Source of the DNA: Proteles cristata cristata
Taxonomy: Eukaryota > Chordata > Mammalia > Carnivora > Hyaenidae
Assembly (NCBI GenBank): GCA_017311185.1
Contig: JAESUZ010004916.1
Location: forward strand, 124,001 to 188,000
Length of the DNA: 64,000 bases
Direction of reading: 5' to 3'
Shown here piece by piece: positions 48,290 through 60,305 of the stretch. The notes under the pieces were generated by a model that saw nothing but the letters and a program-made list of their open reading frames with translations, made no database searches and was not told the DNA's origin. How positions within the stretch are numbered: the stretch's first letter is position 1; each line of letters opens with the position of its first letter. A program made the translations under genes and the position numbers.

Positions 48290-49115
48290 AGATTGTACTT
48301 CTTGCCAGGAGCTACACCAGCCTCTCTGGATAGCAGTCACAGCAAGGAAACTGGTATCTCCTTCTGCTACTACTGGCTCATGTTGGAAATGAGGCAGCTG
48401 GTATTGACCAGGTCTCACAATATTCCAGATTAGACTGATATTCCCCACACAGATTGCACATAAGGAAAGGCATGTCCTTGCCTTTCCAAAGATGATTGTC
48501 AAAAGGCTCTTCCTAAGGGTCTTGCAGATCCAAGACTTACATAATAAAGGGGGCTTGAGTCTGGCCCTGAAGCAAAGAGCCTAATTTAGAGTTAAGAGCA
48601 AATATCTATCCCCACCCATTTGTTTCTGCCCAGAGCATTTTCTGGCCTTGTATATGCTGACTACTCCCTGTGAAGAAACCTATTGAGGAACTTCTTTTTG
48701 TGATTATGAGAGCAAAGGTATCTCCTGAAAGACCTGTTTTTGGCCCCTGCTCACAGACAAGTAACTTCACCCTCTTATGCTAAAAACATTGCCTGGTATG
48801 CTAAAGAAGCCTTCCTTCCCCATAAGATAAGCATCTAAATCCCCTACCTCAATGGCTATTGATAAAGGTTATGCATGAGTCTTCTACAAATCTATGTTCT
48901 GGGAAATTCTTACATAGCAAAGAAGTTTGTTGTCAGAAATCATTGTCTAAGACAAACGCCACTTCTGTGCCATCTCCAAAACACTTAAAATAAAGTGGAG
49001 CCCCAGTCAGAGCAGAGATGCCTGCCTGGTGATCAGAAAGAATCTCTGGGGCTCTCTCACTCTTTCTCAACGACACTGTCCATTCCTTCAGGGCCTTCAG
49101 GGACCCCTGGACCTG
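48290..49115 (+). mobile_element. Possible LTR, unassigned
   Basis: The right end has LTR-like order: aataaagtggagcccc at about 48990-49005, then about 120 bp of CT-rich U5-like sequence with tctctggggctctctcactc and ggacctgcca near 49115. The left part has no clear TG end or TATA box, so this is tentative. Confidence 0.32.
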
Positions 49116-50242
49116 CCACATCTAGTCACTGACAACTTCTCTTAATTTAATCCTATTTTTATAGTTTTCAGAAACAGATCTCAAGTAAATATATTAATAT
49201 ATAAACATTTAAAAAATTGTGGAGTGCAAAGGTGTTTTTGATACATTTTCTGTCCATTTTTTATGTTTGATATAGTCTTCAACTTTCAAAATGTATAAAA
49301 CAAAATTCTTGGGTATAGTGAAGGAAATTCACCTAAATTCTACCAGTTACCAAAATCTGAACTGCAGTATCAACGCACAACACTTACAAACAGTATATTT
49401 ATACTATAGTAAAATTTAACTCTAACCAGTTATTCTACAACTTAAATTACTATGGCTTAAATTTATAACATTTTCATATGAATATGGCTATAAATAAAGA
49501 GTACAACAAAATCTCCTTAGGCCACGACAATCTGTAGGTACAAAGATCTCATGTAACAATCAATGCTCAAATTTATTAATAACTCCCATCTGCATTTATC
49601 CACAATCTCAGCTCTAACCAGATACAACTCTACCCCATTAGCTCTTCTTCTCAGGAGGCCCTATATTGATGCCATTGAAGCTCTTGGGGCAAAATTTGTT
49701 TTATCCTCTTACCATCTTCTGACCATTTTGTTGTCAGATGTCTGCAAGGCAAGTGGGGGAAGCATTTGCTGAGGTGGATCAAGAATTAAAATCCTGCAAG
49801 ATGCTGAGTTGTCATTGAATTCTGTTTATTCCTGTCTTGGACTCTCCAACAGAGGTACTAGTGCTTGGAGTTTTAACTGCTTTAAAAGTACAACCTTTAT
49901 TTAAAGTCTTCCAAACAAAGAATCAGGTCTATTTGGGAGAGCTGCATAGATACAGATACCACCATGTCTTCAATGGGTGTGCCCTAATAAACACTTGAAA
50001 GCTCAGGTATTGGATCAACTCAAGGAATAAGATGAGTAATGGGAAAAGGAAGTGTGCACTACTAGTTCCTTAGATACTTCTTCTCTACTTCCTCCTGTAG
50101 GTTCAACGGGGTTACCACTCAGTCACTCCGTACCTAATACTATTAACTGTGACCATCTCTCTCTCTCTGCATTTTATAATTCAGCGAAACTTTCCTGAAG
50201 ATGGAATACAATTTGTGGCCAGTGCCTTGTGATATAAAAAAG
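49116..50242. other. Unassigned DNA
   Basis: No gene or named repeat; the frame at 49563-49772 has no recognisable product. Confidence 0.5.
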
Positions 50243-51628
50243 CACTAACAAAATTTACTTTCTTCTCAAGTGCGCATGGCACATTCTCCAAGATAGATCA
50301 CATTCTGGGACATAAAGCAGCCCTCAATGAATATAAAAGAATAGAGATCATACCATGCACACTGTAAGATCACAATGCTTTGAAACTTGAAATCAATTAC
50401 AGGAAGAAGTCTGGAAAACTTCCAAAACCATGGAGGTTAAAGAGCACCCTTCTAAAGAATGAATGGGCCAATCAGGCAATTAGAGATGAAATTAAAAAAT
50501 ATATGGAAACAAATGAAAATGAAAACACAACAATTCAAAACCTATGGGATGCGGCAAAGGCAGTCCTAAGAGGAAAGTACATTGCTCTCCAGGCCTATTT
50601 CAAGAGATTAGAAAAGCACAAGTCCAAAATCTAACAGCTCACCTAAAGGAACTAGAGGCAGAGCAACAAGAACGCCCTAAACCCAGTAGAAGAAAAGAAA
50701 TAGTAAAAATTAGAGCAGAAATAAACAACATACAGACCAAAGAAACAATTGAACACATCAATGAAACCAAGAGTTGGTTTTTTGAAAAAGTAAATAAAAT
50801 TGACAAACCTCTAGCTAGACTTACCAAAAAGAAAAGAGAGAGCACCCAAATAGACAAAATTATGAATGAAAATGGACTTATTACAACCAACCCCTCAGAA
50901 ATGCAAGCAATTATCAGGGAATACTATGAAAAGTTATATGCCAACAAGTTGGACAACTTAGAAGAAATGGAGAAATTCCTAAACACACACTCACTACCAA
51001 AATTCACACGGGAAGAAATAGAAAACTTGAACAGACCCATAACGAGTAAATAAATCAAATCAGTGATCAAAAATCTCGCAACAAATAAGAGCCCTGGACC
51101 TGATGGCTTCCCTGGGGAATTCTACCAGACATTTAAAACAGAATTAATCCCAATTCTTTTCAAGCTATTCCAAAAAATAGAAATCAAAGGAAAACCCCCG
51201 GACTCATTTTATGAAGCCAGCATCACACTGATTCCCAAGCCAGACAGAGATCCAGCAAAAAAAGAGAACTACAGGCCAATATCCTTGATGAATACGGATG
51301 CAAAAATTCTCAACAAGATCCTTGCAAATCGAATCCAGCAGCATATCAAAAGAATCATCCACCAAGATCAAGTGGGATTCATTCCTGGGTTACAGGGCTG
51401 GTTCAATATTCGCAAATCAATCAATGGGATACATCATATCAATAAAAGAAAAGATAAAAACCATATGATCCTGTCAATAGATGCAGAAAAAGCATTTGAA
51501 AAAATACAGCATCCCTTCTTAATAAAGACTCTTGAGAAAGTTGGGATAGAAGGAACCTACTTAAACATCATCAAAGCCATCTATGAGAAGCCTTCAGCTA
51601 ACATCATCCTCAACGGGAAAAACTCAGA

Positions 51629-53194
51629 GCTTTCCCCCTGAGATCAGGAACACGACAGGGATGCCCACTCTCACCACTGCTGTTTAACATAGTGCTGGAA
51701 GTCCTAGCATCAGCCATCAGACACCAAAAGGAAATCAAAGGCATCAGAAATGGCAAAGAGGAAGTCAAACTTTCACTCTTCGCAGATGACATGATCCTCT
51801 ACATAGAAAACCCGACAGACTCCGCCAGAAGCCTACTAGAACTGATCCAAGAATTCAGCCAAGTTGCAGGGTACAAAATCAACGTACAGAAATCGGTTGC
51901 ATTTTTATACACCAACAATGAAGCAACAGAAAGAGAAATCAAGAAACTGATCCCATTCACAATGGCACAAAAAACCATAAAATTCCTCGGAATAAACCTA
52001 ACCAAGGATACAAGAGATCTGTATGATGAAAACTATAGAAAACTTAGAAAGGAAATTGAAGAAGACACAAAGAAATGGAAAAACATTCCATGCTCATGGA
52101 TAGGAAGAATAAATATAGTGAAGATGTCATTACTACCTAAGGCACTCTACACATTCAATGCAATTCCAATCAAAATTGCACCAGCATACTTCTCAAAACT
52201 AGAACAAACTATCCAAAAATTTGTATGGAACCACAAAAGACCTCGAATAGCCAAAGTAATCCTGAAAAATAAAACCAAAACGGGAGGGATCACCATCCCA
52301 GACTTTAGCCTCTACTACAAAGCTGTCATCATCAAGACAGTATGGTATTGGCACAGAAACAGACACATAGACCAATGGAACAGAATTGAGAACTCAGAAG
52401 TGGACCCAAAAGTATACAGCCAACTAATCTTTGACAAAGCAGGAAAGAATATCCAATGGAAAAAAGACAGCCTTTTTAACAGATGGTGTTGGGAGAACTG
52501 GACAGCAACATGCAGAAGAATGAAACTAGATCATTTTCTCACACCATGCACAAAAATAAACTCAAAATGGATAAAGGACCTGAACGTGAGACAGGAAACT
52601 ATCAACACCCTAGAGGAGAAAGCAGGAAACAACCTCCTTGACCTCCACCGCAGCAACTTCTTACTTGACACATCCCCAAAAGCAAGGGAATCAAGAGCAA
52701 AAATAAACTGTTGGGACCTCATCAAGATTAAAAGCTTCTGCACAGCCAAGGAAACAACCCAGAAAATTAATAGGCAACCAACGGAATGGGAAAAGATAGT
52801 TGCAAATGACCTATCAGATAAAGGGTTGATATCCAGAATCTACAAGGAACTCACCAATCTACACGCCCAAAAAACAAACAACCCAGTGAAGAAATGGGCA
52901 GAAGATCTGAACAGACACTTCTCCAAAGAGGACATCCAGATGGCCAACAGACACATGAAACGATGCTCAGCATCACTCCTCATCAGGGAAATACAAATCA
53001 AAACCACACTGAGATACCACCTCACGCCAGTCAGAGTGGCTAAAATGAGCCAATCAGAGAACTCTAGATGCTGGCGAGGATGTGGAGAAACGGGCACCCT
53101 CCTACACTGTTGGTGGGAATGTAAACTGGTACAGCCCCTCTGGAAAACAGTGTGGAGGTTCCTCAAGGAAACTAACAATAGAACTCCCCTATGA
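51629..53194 (+). pseudogene. L1 ORF2 reverse transcriptase block (broken)
   Basis: The longest open stretch of the L1, about 500 codons (about 51629 or 51692 to 53194). It holds the later RT palm with [14 protein letters not shown] and the downstream region that ends near [20 protein letters not shown]. It has no start of its own and is separated from the upstream RT part (51063-51641) by a frameshift. The final part of ORF2 continues in another frame at 53082-53519. Confidence 0.9.
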
Positions 53195-53699
53195 CCCAGC
53201 AATAGCACTGCTAGGAATTTACCCAAGGGATACAGAAATGCTGATGCATAGGAGCACATGTACCCCAATGTTCATAGCAGCACTCTCCACAATAGCTAAA
53301 ACATGGAAAGAGCCTAAGTGTCCATCAACAGATGAATGGATCAAGAAGATGTGGTTTATCTATACCATGGAATACTACATGGCAATGAGAAACAATGAAA
53401 TCTGGCCATGTGTAGCAACATGGATGGACCTTGAGGGTGTTATGCTGAGCGAAATAAGTCAGGCAGAGAAGGACAAATATCATATGTGTGCACGTATAGG
53501 AGGATTAGGAGGAACTTAACAGAGGACCAAGGGGGAGAAGAAGGGCGGACATGGTGGGGGAAAGGGAGAGAGGCAAACCATGAGAGACTCTTGAATGCTG
53601 ACAAAAACTGAGGACAGGTGGATGTGGCGGGGAGGGGTGGGCATGGAGGAAGACACTTGTGGGGATGAGCACTGGGTGTTATGTGGAAACTAATTTGAC

Positions 53700-53731
53700 A
53701 ATAAACTATTTGTAAAAAAAAAAAAAAAAAA
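53700..53731 (+). terminator. L1 polyadenylation signal and A tail
   Basis: aataaa at 53700-53705 followed by ctatttgta and an A run ending at 53731, next to the target duplication. Confidence 0.85.
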
Positions 53732-53772
53732 CACTAACAATCATACCGAATCTTTAGTGTATTCAGGAAATA

Positions 53773-54108
53773 CAACTGACCCTTTAACGACAGGGCCTTG
53801 AACTATGCAGGTCCCCTTACAGATAGATTTTTTTTTCCCCAATAAATATAGTACAAAACCATAAATGTCCTTTCCTTGTGATTTTCTTAATAACATTTTT
53901 TCCCTCTAGCTAACTTTATTATAAGAGCACAGTATATAATACAAAGAACATACAAAGTCTGTTAATTGACTGTTTATGGTATTAGTAAGGCTTTTACACA
54001 ACAGTAGACTATTAGTTCAGTTTTGGGGGAGTCAAAAGTTATACACAGAATCCAACTGCATGGAGTGGGGGTTTGGTGTCCCTAACCCTCTGTTAAGGAT
54101 TAACTATA
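53773..54108. mobile_element. Tigger-like (TcMar) DNA transposon
   Basis: Both ends match the layout of a non-autonomous Tigger element. The left reads caactgaccctttaacgac and the right ends gttaaggattaactat, roughly its inverted copy. Between are ttgaactatgcaggtcccct, ttataagagcacagtatata, ttaattgactgtttatggta, aaggcttttacacaacagta and tttgggggagtcaaaagtta. It lies 33 bases from the L1 target duplication. The inverted repeats are diverged, so it is old. Confidence 0.75.
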
Positions 54109-55072
54109 CATAATTAGCTTAATAAGGTCACGTACATTTATGTCTGACTTTTCATCCTTACCAGTACTGATATTAATGTCTCAACTGTAAGCAGCTTTAT
54201 GATTTTTGGCCACCCAGTATCATAGTCACTGAATTCAATCTTTGCTCAAAAGCCAAAAGTGAAGTTGGAAAGTATTCTAGCCAGTGTTTTCTTCTTTACA
54301 AAATTAATGAAGGAGAATGAAGAACCCCTAATGCAAAACCCCTAAACGCATTTTCGGATAACCTTTCTGAAATTGTATCATTGTTTAATCATTGGCGGAA
54401 CTAACTAAAGCTCTGAGTTTTTCATTTAGGATCTAAACTGAAGTTATAGTATATGCTCAGAGGCCATGTGAATATTTCTGACAAAGATAAGCAGTGAAAT
54501 GAGTTGACGCTTCTGTTGAAAAGGGATAAAACCACTCTACTGGTGAGGCATTCATCATTACAGAAAAAAAAGTATCAGTAATTTTATTCCCCATTCTGAG
54601 ATTATCACTCACAGCTATGGTCTCCGTTATTGCAATAACAAATTGAGAAATAATATTTCCCCCAGGAAAATGTGGGATGTTTTAATGTTTTATGGCAGAA
54701 AGGCATTTTTGCAGACATTGCAGAAAGCTAATGTCTCCTTTAAATTGGGATATAATTCAAAGAGAACTATGAAATGCAGCTGCAAAAAGTCAGCTAAATA
54801 AGTAAGCTTATATTTTCTAGTTTATTCTTAAAATATTTTTGGTTTTGTATTGTTTCTAGGTTTTGTGGCTACCGGACATAGTACACTTTGTTTATAACAT
54901 ACCTATCCTTGGTTACAGAAAAATTAAGTATCCCTAAATAATGTGATGTAAGGCTCAATATAAAAAGGGTCTTATATAAACATATACCTATAGATATATG
55001 TTTATATGGATATATATCTTATATAGAGGTGGATTAATTTCTCCACTTGCATTTCATGACTTTTTATGCATT
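54109..55072. other. Unassigned AT-rich DNA
   Basis: An AT-rich imperfect palindrome lies around 54975-55025 (aacatatacctatagatata and following). No gene or named repeat. Confidence 0.45.
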
Positions 55073-55210
55073 AACCCATTCACTAATTAACAAATATGTG
55101 TTGAGCAAATACTGTTCAATAGGCAATATGGTACACATGTAGTATACTGCATCAGACAGAGCAGGCAAGATCTTCTCCACCATGAAGCCAAAAATTCGTG
55201 GAAAAGACTG
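55073..55210 (-). mobile_element. L2 fragment, minus strand
   Basis: aacccattcactaattaaca, aaatatgtgttgagcaaata and caggcaatatggtac-like phrases are the reverse complement of the L2 3' end. It is short and diverged. Confidence 0.5.
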
Positions 55211-55664
55211 AAAAGAGCAAGTAAAAAAATAAAAAAATATACATGTATAATGAAAATCTATGACAAAATGTCAAAGAAAACATGAGAGGAGATTATTTCA
55301 TAGATGTATCTATTTTTAATATTTATCTATTTAGTTTTCTACAGAATCTTTTATTTATAAAGTTATACTATAGTTTAGTCAGTTATATATTCATATATTT
55401 ATTACCTTAAAGTCTCTATTGGGGTATATGTTATTAATTTAGAAAAGTATATAAATGCTGAATAATTCAAAACACCCATATACACCCAGCTTAAGAAGTA
55501 ACATATTCCAAATACACATCATAACTCCTCTGTGTCCCGCTCCCAAAGCATTACCTACCCTACCTCCCAAAAGGAACCATTATCACAAATATTTTGCCAA
55601 CTCTATTGCACCCTCTTCATAATTTTATTACCTATGTAGTTAATATCACTATCCATTAAACATA
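55211..55664. other. Unassigned AT-rich DNA
   Basis: No gene or named repeat; 55440-55640 resembles reversed L1 3' region phrases weakly but not convincingly. Confidence 0.35.
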
Positions 55665-55674
55665 TTAAAATGGA

Positions 55675-55888
55675 GGGGCACCTGGGTGGCTCAGTCAGGT
55701 AAGCATCCGACTCTGGCTCAGATCATGATCTCACAGTTCTTGAGTTCAGCCCCACATCAGGCTCTGTGCTGACAGCTCAGAGCCTGGAGTCTGCTTCAGA
55801 TTCTGTCTCCCTTTCTCTCTGTCCCTCTCCTTGCTCACACTCTGTGTCTGTCTCTCTCTTAAAAACAAGCATTAAAAAATTTAAAAAT
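55675..55888 (+). mobile_element. Feliform SINE
   Basis: Head ggggcacctgggtggctcag, tcaggtaagcatccgactct, B-box region gagttcagccccacatc, CT-rich part, then a short A-rich tail. Duplication ttaaaatgga at 55665-55674 and 55889-55898. It carries the gacagctcag variant. Confidence 0.93.
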
Positions 55889-55898
55889 TTAAAATGGA

Positions 55899-57046
55899 AT
55901 CATAGCACGTGTTGTTCAGCAATTTACTCATTTTACTTAATATTTTTGCAATTATCCATTTCTACAAATTAGCTGAAGTCCATACATTTTAGTGCTTCAT
56001 TGTATAACAAAATTGTGCTTTTCCATTGTACTTCTGATAGATGATGAATTTTTTCCCAATTTCTCTTTCTTTTTAGATAATTATAGACAATGCTTCAATA
56101 AACAGCCCTATACATCTCTCTAGGGACAGGGGCACAGTCATTTTGCCCTGGATATATTTATTAGTGTTATTATGAAATCACATGCTCAGCACTATTATCT
56201 AAGGAAAGGAAAGGAGTTTTAAAACAAACAAAAAAGAGCACTTAAGTCACAATATTAAGAGGATAAACCTAAAAATTATATAAGCATCTTATTATAGAAA
56301 AATCATTTGATGAAATTCAATACCTATTCATTAAAAACAAGTAAAATTACCACACTAAAAAAAAGAAACTATATTATCTGCTAAAAAATATCTTAAATAA
56401 AAACTAAAGCAAACATTGTACTTAAAGACAGAACTTTGAAAACTGTCCCTATGAGATGAACAATAAGACAGTGGTAGTTGCTACTGCCATTTCTAGTCAA
56501 CATTTTATACTTAAATTCCTGGCAAGTAAAGCCAGTAAAATGTACGAAAATCGGAGGGAAGAGACAACTACAAATATGTCTTAATATATCTTGGACTATG
56601 TACAAGATAATGCTATCATTTGAAATTGATGGTATTTTTGTTTTTCCTTTTCAGACTTTATACATTTTCTCTTATTGTGACAATACTGTCTAAATACAGT
56701 GGATCATAAACATTTTTGATATCTGTTTGACTATAAGAAAAGGGATGGTTTATTATTTAAAAATTAAATGTGATATGTGTGTGTGTGTGTGTGTGTGTGT
56801 AAAGAGAGAGAGAGAGATGTATTATAAACGCTCTTTTTTCAGTGTAAAGATATTCCCTTTTCTACTTTTATTGGCTAAAATTTTGTGTAAACGACATCTG
56901 TCCTACAAATGACTGATTTTTACAGTTAAAAGTAGTATTTTGTTACAGGAAGACTTTTAATTGCTCAAAATACTACTTAGATGGCTATAAAAACATTTTG
57001 TGTTTTGAAACATCTTTTTGAGTCATTTTCAGAAATTTGTATTTTT
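55899..57046. other. Unassigned AT-rich DNA with dinucleotide repeats
   Basis: A (GT)n then (AG)n compound repeat lies at 56776-56817. The segment 55900-56160 reads weakly like reversed L1 3' UTR (ctcattttacttaatatttt) but is not clear. Short frames on both strands at 56393-56693 are unsupported. Confidence 0.4.
56776..56817. repeat. Compound (GT)n(AG)n repeat
   Basis: (GT)12 at 56776-56800 followed by (AG)8 at 56802-56817. Confidence 0.9.
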
Positions 57047-57060
57047 CAAAGTAATTATAT

Positions 57061-57286
57061 ATATATTTTTTTAATATTTTATTTATTTCTAGGAGAGAGA
57101 GAGAGAGAGATATAGCATGAGCAGGGGAGGGTCAGAGAGAGACGGAGTCACAGACACTGAAACAGGTTCCAGGCTCTGAGCTGGCAGTCAGCACAGAGCC
57201 CGACGTGGGGCTCGAACCCACGAATCGTGAGATCATGACCTAAGCGAAAGTCGGATGCTTAACCGACTAAACCACCCAGGCGCCAC
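57061..57286 (-). mobile_element. Feliform SINE, minus strand
   Basis: On the minus strand: ggcgcctgggtggtttagtc, ggttaagcatccgactttcg, B-box region gggttcgagccccacgtcg, CT stretch, tcctagaaataaataaaa and an A/T tail. Duplication caaagtaattatat at 57047-57060 and 57287-57300. It carries gactgccagctcag. Confidence 0.95.
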
Positions 57287-57300
57287 CAAAGTAATTATAT

Positions 57301-58090
57301 TTTTTAAAAATTCAAAGTATTGGCTTAAGTATATTTATATTTTTATTAGCTCTATGATTGTCTCTTTTTTCATTTACATTTTGTTTATCTTTACTTTTTC
57401 TTTTATTTTGATCAGTCTTAAGAAGTTCATCTAATATATTTCAGAGAACCAACTTTTGGCTTTCATGGCTTAATTCGCTTTGAATCTCTTTAATTAAAGA
57501 TTCCATCTTTGATATTTCCTTCTTTCTACTGTCTGACATTAATCTACTTTAGATAATACCTTATTATGGACTCTTAGCTGAATATTGTCTTTCTTCTTTC
57601 TCAAAGAAGAAACCATATGTTACCTTCTTTATGCAACTTTATCCACTTTTCAGACATTTTGAAATATAATACTTTAATTATTTTTTCAGTACTTTATTTA
57701 CATTATGGTTTTTTCATTTGGGGTTAGAGTAGCATTTTTCAGCTTCAAATACGCATTTTTAGTTGTTTTCAAATATCTAAGTGCTTTTGTTCAGAAAATA
57801 TCTACTGAAAAGAGATGTTTAAATATGTTCAAGTTAAATGTCATTGCAGCAGAACTGCAGTCTCCAGACCTAGATGATTTGGAGATCCTCCAACCTCTAA
57901 AGTTCCTACATTCACTTCATCCTAATTCCTTTTTTTGGATTCCTCATCATTTAAAAGTTCTAAATTACTTTTATTTACAATTTTACTTATTTTTATCAGG
58001 GAGGTTTTGGTAGTATCTATTCTACATGCTGGCCATAACTTTAAGTCATCTATTTTTTATTTAACCTCAGGAAGATTAACAAATCTTAGT
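57301..58090. other. Unassigned DNA
   Basis: Some phrases at 57330-57500 (catttacattttgtttatct and following) recall reversed L1 3' material but I cannot place them. Frames at 57705-58013 have no recognisable product. Confidence 0.35.
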
Positions 58091-58098
58091 CTGTATTT

Positions 58099-58340
58099 TT
58101 TAATGTTTATTTATTTTCAGAGGGGTGGGGGGAGAGAGGGAGGGAGGGAGAGAGAGAGAGAGACAGAGAGAGAGAGAGAGAAAGTGAGCACAGGGAGAAA
58201 ATCCCAAGCAGGTTCCAAGCTGTGAGCTGTCAATGCTGATCCCAGATGCATGACTGGATCTCAGGAACCCTGAGATCATGACGTGAGCTGAGGTCAAGAT
58301 TCCTTTGCTTCACCAATGAGCCACCCAGGTGCCCCAGTTA
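58099..58340 (-). mobile_element. Older carnivore SINE, minus strand
   Basis: On the minus strand: ggggcacctgggtggctcat, tggtgaagcaaaggaatctt, a B-box region around gggttcctgagatccagtc, then a CT-rich/GA-rich tail including a long GAGAGA tract on the plus strand (58135-58182). ctgtattt flanks it at 58091-58098 and 58343-58350. It belongs to the older Can-SINE group. Confidence 0.85.
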
Positions 58341-58383
58341 TCCTGTATTTAAACTCATTTTCATGATTCCCCAATTCAGCTAT

Positions 58384-58830
58384 CTTTTGTTCATTTGTTT
58401 ATTCAACAAATATTTTTTGATCCCTACTATTTCCCAGACACTGTTTTATGTGCCGGTGATATAACTGTGAAGTTTGTCTCTGTGAAAAACAGAAACAAAT
58501 ACTACATTAAATAGGACACTAATTATCAATAAGACTGAAGAATATACACAAAGCAGAATTAAGAAATGATGAGTGAAGGAGGATGCCCTCTAGATATTCA
58601 TTCATAAAAGACTTCTCCAAAAGTGATAGCTGAGTTGAGATCTAACGGGTGGGACTAAAGGAGTCAGGTGTCTATTTGTAGGAAGAGTAAATCGGTTAAT
58701 AAAAAGGTACAAAGATAACAAGACAGGAAGACACCGGCCATGTTCAAAATACAAAGAAGCTGCTATTGCTCTACCTGAGGGAGCATTTGGAGAACAGTCA
58801 GAGATAAGGGAGAAGTGGTAGCTCAGTATC
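58384..58830 (-). mobile_element. L2 fragment, minus strand
   Basis: Plus strand: cattcaacaaatat-like tcatttgtttattcaacaaa, tgatccctactatttcccag, cactgttttatgtgccggtg, then agctgagttgagatctaacg, caagacaggaagacaccggc and agcatttggagaacagtcag. The order is L2 reversed. Diverged, with small indels. Confidence 0.68.
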
Positions 58831-60048
58831 TATACTAGAGTATGCTACTATTTACAAACATTAGCAGCAATTTTTTTTAATCGCTGGCTGACCTTGATTT
58901 TTCACAGAGAAAGAGAAATTAATTGTTTTCTTTTTCATTTTTTTGTTTTTTTTCTTGTTTGGTAAACCTCTTTACCTGCTTATTTGAGATTATTTTTCTT
59001 TAATCTGTAAAATCAAAGCATCTTTCCAGAGCCCATTAATTTTGCATTGATTCTGCCAAGAATAAGATGAGTAGTTTTGTCCTACAGGGTCAGGTTAGTT
59101 TAGAATAGAGACATTTTTATCTTCACTTCCATTTATTTTTCTATTTGTTTATTTTATGTATTTATCTGGCTATTTATAATGAGGACTTTTACTTACAAAT
59201 CCTTGATTTTGATTAGCTCCCCTTTTCATATTTGTCTTTTTTACTACAGTCATTCTAACAGAATGAACAAAGTTTACCTTCTAAATTTCTATTCCCGTCT
59301 GTTCAATTTCCATTCAAGATTTTATGGCCTCCAATAAGAATTATAATCATTATTGCATTTTTTGTTTCCCTGCACTGTGTTTTTAATTAAGCAAGTTATT
59401 TTTCTCTTTGCAACCTGCTTCTCAGATTTATGTATTTGCATTTCTGCTTGCTCTCTTCTTATGTTACACTGTTTTATTTTTATAGAGGCAAAGGCACCTT
59501 GCACTTACTAAGAATGCAAAGCAGATCTTCTGTGAAACTTTTGTTGTTATTTTCTATGTCCCTTCCTATTCAGAGGTATTATTCTCTTTAAGATTTCCTG
59601 GCAGTTGTTCCCTTCCTGCACCATTAACTGGACTGCAGTATATTTTTCATTTGCTTTATACTGTCCTATTGTTGCTTATTCACCTTTAAATGAAGATATA
59701 AATATTCATATGTTTATTTTCCAAATATCCAAGTTGCAGCCTTTTGCTTATTTAACAATCTTGCTCCTCTTAATTATTTTCCACAGGCCATTGGAATGGA
59801 CGTTTGGAGATAAACCACACAAGGAAAGGGTATGAAAGAAAAAATAAAACAAAATAGAAGAAGCTTTCTGAAACCACGGAGCCACTGGACTGCTTATACT
59901 CATAACAGTAAATACTGCATGATGTAAGGATATTAAAAGCTGAATCCATACGTCTTTTTCAGTAATAGAAAATAATCATCAAATTGAAGAATGGTGAGAA
60001 ATGTGATAGCATTGGAATCATGGTAAGAACATACCAGGTTAATTCATT
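58831..60048. other. Unassigned AT-rich DNA
   Basis: No gene or named repeat; the frames at 59322-59504 and 59605-59835 have no recognisable product. Confidence 0.45.
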
Positions 60049-60059
60049 GATTGAACTAC

Positions 60060-60294
60060 ATTTTATGTTTAATTTTTAATTTTTTTTAAAGATCATAGAC
60101 TCAGATCTCTTATTTTATTTTATAGAGAGAAAGCACACAAGTGTGGGGGAGGGAAAGAGAGAGAGAAAGACTCATAAGAAGGCTCACGCTTAGCACAGAG
60201 CCTGATGCAAGGCTTGATCCCAAGACTTTAGGATCATGACCTAAGGCGAAATCAAGAGTGGGATGCTCAGCTGACTGAGCCACCCAGGTGCCCC
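60060..60294 (-). mobile_element. Older carnivore SINE, minus strand
   Basis: On the minus strand: ggggcacctgggtggctcag, tcagctgagcatcccactct, tgatttcgccttaggtcatg, then a diverged body and A-rich tail. The duplication is gattgaactac at 60049-60059 and 60295-60305. Confidence 0.9.
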
Positions 60295-60305
60295 GATTGA
60301 ACTAC

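Larger units (their letters stand above)
50252..53731 (+). mobile_element. Carnivore L1, 5'-truncated, ORF2 and 3' UTR
   Basis: An L1 of about 3.5 kb inserted with a 9-bp target duplication cactaacaa at 50243-50251 and 53732-53740. It begins inside the ORF2 endonuclease domain (tttcttctcaagtgcgcatg) and reaches the 3' UTR. ORF2 is broken into blocks: 50380-50634, 50544-51053, 51063-51641, about 51629-53194 and 53082-53519. There is a frame change near 50600, a TAA at 51051-51053, a frame change near 51630 and another near 53180. The reverse transcriptase FADD motif is intact at 51779-51790. The 3' UTR has a G-rich purine stretch (about 53530-53660) and an AATAAA at 53700-53705 followed by an A19 tail. 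The element cannot mobilise itself. Confidence 0.93.

Noticed and set aside
51692..53194. 500-codon plus-strand frame as a host gene
   Set aside because: It is the reverse transcriptase and C-terminal part of an L1 ORF2, in a broken element.
54975..55025. AT-rich imperfect palindrome as a regulatory site
   Set aside because: Low-complexity AT sequence folds like this readily. There is no supporting context.
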